From the NCBI GenBank assembly GCA_022609375.1, contig JAGKQE010000017.1, forward strand, positions 186,001 to 250,000: a stretch of 64,000 nt of DNA, given 5' to 3'. This document shows, in pieces, positions 59,221-64,000 of the stretch. A model generated the notes under the pieces. The model was not told the DNA's origin and made no database searches. It worked only from the letters and a program-made list of their open reading frames with translations. Numbering within the stretch: the stretch's first letter is position 1; each line of letters opens with the position of its first letter. The translations under genes were made by a program, and so were the position numbers. Source of the stretch: Xenosphaeropsis pyriputrescens (lineage: Eukaryota > Ascomycota > Leotiomycetes > Phacidiales > Phacidiaceae).

Positions 59221-62138
59221 TCATAGCAAGGGCGCATCATGAGCGCCGGGAGTCAATGGGACTTGATCGCTATCCCGTCTGAGGAGCCCTCTACCCTCCT
59301 CTTCCACGCCGTCCTCCCTCATGATTCCTGTCTCCATTCCCTCACCATCCAACCCTCCTGTCCTCCTAGTTTCTTCTGCGCCATTGAGTACATACCAAAC
59401 ATCCTTCTTCGTCAATAGACCCTGTAGAACCCCTCTGTCGCTAAAAAGCAGATATCGCAGGCCAAGTTTCTGGAAGTAGCTGGCTGTATGCGGAAGATTG
59501 GATTTTGAAGGAAGGGTGATGGGAGTTTGGTCCATCCAGGGACGGAGGTCAAGTGTCGTATTCGGATCGGCTAAAGGTTGATGGGAGAAGAAAGCCTCCG
59601 TCTTAATGGGAAGAGAGCGATCGCCTTTGGTAGCGTTCTTGAGATTGTAGGCCAATTCTGCGCGGGAAATATAGCCTAACAGGATGGCTTCTCGAGGGTC
59701 TGAAATTACGGGAAATCCTCTGTAAGGATGGTTCTTCAGTATATTCTGCAGACTTTGAATGGTATGCCCGGAGGCAGTTATAACTGCCAAATCTTCAATC
59801 CGAGTCATAATCTGACTAACTGGGACATCTGGTACTGGTGTTTCCTCGCTGTTATCTAGAAATGGGTATTCGTTGAAGTGAATCCAAGATTCGTAGATAC
59901 CCCGTTTCGAAAAGGCATCCCCAACAAATTTAGCAATCATGACCGCAATCATTATCGGCAAGACGTATGTAAGAGCACCAGTAAGTTCAAACATAATGAC
60001 AACAATAGACACGGTCATCCTAGTTACACCAGTAAGAGCTGCGGCTGCTCCAATGATTGCGTAAGTACCAGGTGTGACACATGGTATGTCGGGTTCGCAA
60101 GAAGCAAAGGCTATGAATTTCGGGTGATTGTGCACCCATATTTCCATGATGATGCCAACGGCACGCCCAAACAATGCACCAATTGCCATTGAAGGAAGGA
60201 TGATACCTGCCGGAATCTGGAGACCAAAGGTGATGACAGCCAGGAAGAACCCAATGGCAGCTGCGAACACAAGGAGAACTACAGTTCCTGCTGAAGCTGC
60301 GCCAGTCATACAAAGTCCAAACTGATCGTCAATGATCTTCGAGCACTCTGCAAAGAGCGAATACACGAGCTCAGAAGCCTGAGCACGCATAAAGAGGTTG
60401 GGATAATTGACAAGTGCAGTAAGTAGTGCGACGACCACTACCTGGGTGATTGGTCCAGGAAGAAAAGAGGAGGACTTCTTCCACTGAGCTATCTTCATGT
60501 TGGCTTTGATGAATAGAGCACCATATAGACCCTGTTAAATGTTATTAAAATGCCAAGGACTCTGGTTGAAAAACTACATACACCTAAGATGCCAAGAAAT
60601 GCAAACGGCACCATCTCGAATCCATGCCATCCAGTACTGTACGTTACTTGATACATAACGAGTTTCCCAGTCCTGAAGGGATCAAGAGCCTGCAGCATCA
60701 CAGCGGCTGTCATGGCGCATACAAAACTTTGCCACATAGTCTTGTCGGGGAAGTAATACGACAGTTGCTGGTGTTTCGTCAGCAGGTTTCGATCTCACTG
60801 AGTTATGCACGGTTTACTTCAAGACTGAATAGCACTCCACCGATTGGAGATCCAAAGGCTACAGATATACCTGCCGCGGCTGCTGCTGACAGTACTTCTC
60901 GTTTTCGGGCTACAAGGCGTCAGTCCCCAATACATAATTCGGATGTAATACCTACCTTCGTTGCCATTGATACTGCCAAAAAGCTTCATGAAAAGATTTG
61001 CACAGCAGCACGCTACATGTACCAACGGTCCCTCCTTTCCAAGCCACATACCCGATGCTACGGCAAGACACTTTCCTTATCAGTTGGTGTTCTTTCAAAG
61101 GGGGGGGGGGGGGTTATTTGCATACCAATCCAATCGATTTTACCACCAACGTCCAGGTACCCATAAAACGCCTTAGAACAAAGCCACCTAGAACTGTTTT
61201 AATTTCTGGTATACCACTATGCTTCGCATAAATGGCATAGAAATCGACCAACAAACTAGCACTTGCTGCGAAAACGATCTATTTTCGTACCAGTTAGCGA
61301 TTGACAGGCCAAGGATTTGGGAAATAATCACAGAAAATGCAACAAAGAAAAAGTATTCTATAAACCAAACTCCACCATTTGAATTGATATGCAATGCAAC
61401 GCTCCATGGTACCCAGTCTTGACACTGAGCCCACTCATCATATCCCCAGCAGCAAAAGTTCTTATTCAGATAGAATTTACCCCCATCTTGCCCTGCCGAG
61501 CAGTACCCAGTCTTTAAATCCCCCAACCATTCACTTGCAACATCTATTGAAGCTGCGATAAGGCCCGTTGCAAGACCAGTCAACACAAGTAGTACCCAAA
61601 TCTGACTCGCATCAAGGGATCGTCGAGCATAACCAAGCAGTCCTGTTGCGCTTGAATATAGCTGCCGCAGTCTTTGTCGCTCTTTGGTATATTCGAAGAT
61701 CCAATCAATCGCCGTCATATTCTCATAGGCCACTCGCCTCCCCAGTCCCTCAGAATACCAATCCAGCGGTCCTCCATCTTTGTTGTTAACGTTAAGTGTT
61801 GAACCCAGACCCCCGTTCGATCGATTCCGTACGTGCCGAGGGGTTCCACTCCCCGATCCCAGAGATGACGATGGGCGACTCGACGTTAATGGTGGAAGTA
61901 ACTTCGGAGTCGCAGAGGTAGCAGTTTTATTTTGTTGTCTTATGGATGATACTATATCACCTTCCTCATCCATTGGATCATGTTGCAACAATGCCTGATC
62001 TCTCGAGTATAGGGCAGCTGGATCGTTATCGTCATCATCGCTTTCGTCTCCAGCTATAATATGTTGTGGGGGACTTTGGCTAGACGACGATCCCGAGCAA
62101 TGCTGATCTGGAAAATAGCCTTGCAATGAGCTTGCCAT
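59221..62138 (-). CDS. CLC-family voltage-gated chloride channel/antiporter (Gef1-like)
   Basis: Moves chloride, usually in exchange for protons, in endosomal/Golgi/vacuolar membranes of fungi. Six exons: 62138-61306, 61255-61126, 61070-60956, 60909-60818, 60767-60582, 60531-59221; 888 residues. An N-terminal cytosolic part (1-190) holds an acidic DESDDDDND cluster. Hydrophobic helices follow, with KHSGIPEIKTVLGGF (selectivity region; usually GSGIPE), GKEGPLVH with the gating glutamate at 334, then GSPIGGVLFSLE and GLQIPAGIILPSMAIGALFGR. The C-terminal region carries two CBS domains, about 690-760 and 800-860. The first intron boundary (61256-61305, donor gtcaat) is the least certain. The second intron contains a 14-C run on the coding strand. 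Divergent from the neurochondrin gene across 260 bases. Confidence 0.9.
61100..61113 (+). repeat. 14-base G homopolymer inside an intron
   Basis: Fourteen consecutive G on the + strand, that is C on the coding strand of the CLC gene, starting about 12 bases after the donor site of its second intron (61071-61124). Confidence 0.9.
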
Positions 62139-62398
62139 GTTTACACATTGAATGTATGTCCATGCATCGTGGGTTAGATGCTGACGAGGCCAGAGCCTCG
62201 TCGCATGCGGCTACTGGGACAATCAAACGGCCATTCGGTAAAACTGATGATCCGGCGCATTTCACTCCGCGTAAACGTGCTGCATTTGAAGCGCGCAGCA
62301 GAAAAGCATATTACTCTCTTGCCTTCCAGAATACAACTCCCTGACATTCGATAGTTGGAAGGCAAAAGTTTGGGTTTTATCTTCCAGAACCAGGAACT

Positions 62399-64000
62399 AT
62401 GTCTGGCGAAACTGCGGATTCACAGGCCTCTGGGCTTTCTAGTCCTACTGCAGCCTTCCAGCAAATGCTTACACTTTTGCGGGCGAAAGATGATACTTCA
62501 AGATTCGTCGGTCTTGCATTGTTGAAAAGCGTTCTCGATAATCAACCACAACTACGTGAAGATGAGACCAGTATCAAGGCTCTCTGGGAAGCTATATCTC
62601 CCAAATTTCTTGACCGACTTTTAAGAGCAAGCGCCAACGACAAAGTTACGAAAGAAGAAGCAAAAGATATGGTTGATTTGGCTGTAGCAGTTTTGCATAC
62701 ATTCACTATACTCCTTCCGGATGAGTCTCGGGCAGATAAAAGACTCACCGGGAGAGTAGGATCATTGATGCATGCTATCATATTCAGGTAAGTAGTTTCT
62801 TCTCGTATATGAAAGCAAGCTAATATTATTCCGTTTTTTATTTTAGCTCAAGTGAGACCTCGGTGCTAGTGCTCCAGATATTGCTTTCTTGCGTAAGTCA
62901 GGTTATAGGAGCGAGTGAGCTGCTAAGTACCGAAGACCTATCTCCTTTGGTAGAAATCGCCCCACAGCAGTCCATGGCTCTTGATATACTTAGTTATGCC
63001 TGGTCAACTGCATCTTCAGACCCTGCTTCTGTTGAAAAGGTCGCCGCGTCTCTTGACACGACGTTACCCAGTCTGTTACTTATTTTCAGGGACACTGACT
63101 CCGTCACTTTGCTCAAATGTGTCGGCGAAGTTTTGACTAAGCTGGATAGTCCAGCATTACCGATTGATCCAAAATGGCTGCCCCGACTAATGGCCACTCT
63201 TCGACAGCTTGTTACGAGCAGGCCAACGTCTGCAGGTAGAGCTGCATACACTTCACTAGCAGCTGCTTTACTTCAGGCATATCCAATGCAGAGTCCAGAC
63301 TTGCTTTTCCGTGATGAGAAGAGCGGCACAGATTATGAGAAACCATTTTCTTACTTGTTCATCAATTTGCTTCTCATTGATATCCGGTCATCATTTCCAG
63401 CTCTTTTGCCACAGCTCAATAGCGCCGATTACCCAGTCAAGTCTCAACGACTCGCCAATGCGTTCGATATTGTTTCGGGCTTCGTCGGCTTCCTGGTGAA
63501 AAGTTTAGATGATGAAGGAGATTCTCAAACTAGTCCCTTCAGTATGCCTCCTGACCTGCTTCTCAAGCTTCGCAAAGATATTGCAGAGACCATGTCTTTA
63601 GCAATTGAGTATCTACGTGACAGATACGATGCTTCTACCGCCGGAGCTGCCGGTCTGCACCCATCAGCGCGTACCGGAACTACTGCAACTTCGGAAGGTA
63701 CCCGCTTGACTCTCATATGGGACTCAATGAAAGAAAATCTTCAGGAAGATCCCGTGATTCTGGCATCTATCCGCACGCTAGCCATATGGCTTCGAGAAGA
63801 CGAGAATGAAAATCTTAGGAACGAGAGTGCTGCTCTAATGGATCTCCTGATAGATCTATATAAGACTCCCACAACCATGCTCGACTTCCAGTACCCGATC
63901 CTCACCGCACTGGAAGGTATCATGGCAACTGAGGAGGGTGTTGAACGATTTCTTGACCAGGACGGGTGGACAGCATTAACGTTCGACCTCGCTTCGATCC
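62399..64000 (+). CDS. neurochondrin-family HEAT/ARM protein, 5' part (runs off window)
   Basis: Exons 62399-62787 and 62847 to the window end; 514 residues visible with no stop. The start MSGETADSQASGL is followed by AAFQQMLTLLRAKDDTSRFVGLALLKSVLDN, the pattern of the neurochondrin N-terminus. Helical repeats continue: a DLAVAVLHTF segment, then after the intron SSSETSVLVLQILLSC, a stretch with GRAAYTSLAAALLQAYP and PFSYLFINLLLIDIRSSFP. Fungal neurochondrin-like proteins are uncharacterised; the animal protein is a cytosolic regulator in neurons. The intron (62788-62846) is canonical and phase 2. Family call from pattern memory. Confidence 0.82.

Noticed and set aside
1..64000. CRISPR arrays, bacterial operons, insertion sequences
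   Set aside because: No spaced identical repeats, no transposase frame with inverted ends, and the gene structure is eukaryotic.

Overview
This window is nuclear DNA from a filamentous ascomycete (Pezizomycotina). The evidence is many short GT-AG introns of about 44-70 bases with CTAAC/CTAAT-like branch sites, an intron-bearing tRNA-Thr, and proteins with the fungal forms of Akr1, Cdc27/BimA, Pik1, Cbr1, Snd2, DUF3292 and DUF3605. The proteins read most like Leotiomycetes to me, but that is an impression and not a search result. Gene models below were built by hand: exons were joined so that reading phase holds and family motifs are restored, and every multi-exon total is divisible by three.

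Layout. 1-16 kb is gene-dense housekeeping DNA: the 3' part of an AKR1-type palmitoyltransferase, TTI1 (a TTT-complex HEAT protein), POP3 (RNase P/MRP) and an 11-exon deubiquitinase of 2532 residues related to USP9X/USP34. 16-24.3 kb holds the APC/C subunit Cdc27/BimA, SND2/TMEM208, NADH-cytochrome b5 reductase CBR1 and a DUF3605 protein. 24.8-32.6 kb holds an unusual tryptophan-repeat protein (nine exact 19-residue WG/WD repeats behind a basic N-terminal domain), a GC-rich orphan and the phosphatidylinositol 4-kinase PIK1. 36-45.6 kb is sparser: a two-finger C2H2 protein, a DUF3292 membrane protein with a GRAM/PH-like tail, and a RING-PH-VWA protein with the architecture of the Far1/Ste5 pheromone-pathway scaffolds. 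45.6-56.8 kb is an 11 kb gene desert of simple repeats and recurring TACTTGTAC motifs, ending at a tRNA-Thr(AGU). After an AT-rich, probably degenerate stretch (57.2-58.4 kb) come a CLC chloride channel/antiporter and the 5' part of a neurochondrin-family gene, both intact as far as seen.

How the genes relate. There is no operon-like or metabolic cluster. The genes are ordinary chromosomal neighbours, often in divergent pairs (POP3/deubiquitinase, BimA/SND2, CBR1/DUF3605, CLC/neurochondrin). Several act in cell cycle, ubiquitin or signalling, but adjacency gives no evidence of a joint pathway.

Most promising for novelty: the W-repeat protein (a candidate Argonaute-hook or other Trp-in-pocket ligand), the Far1/Ste5-like scaffold with a GC-AG intron, and the composition of the gene desert.
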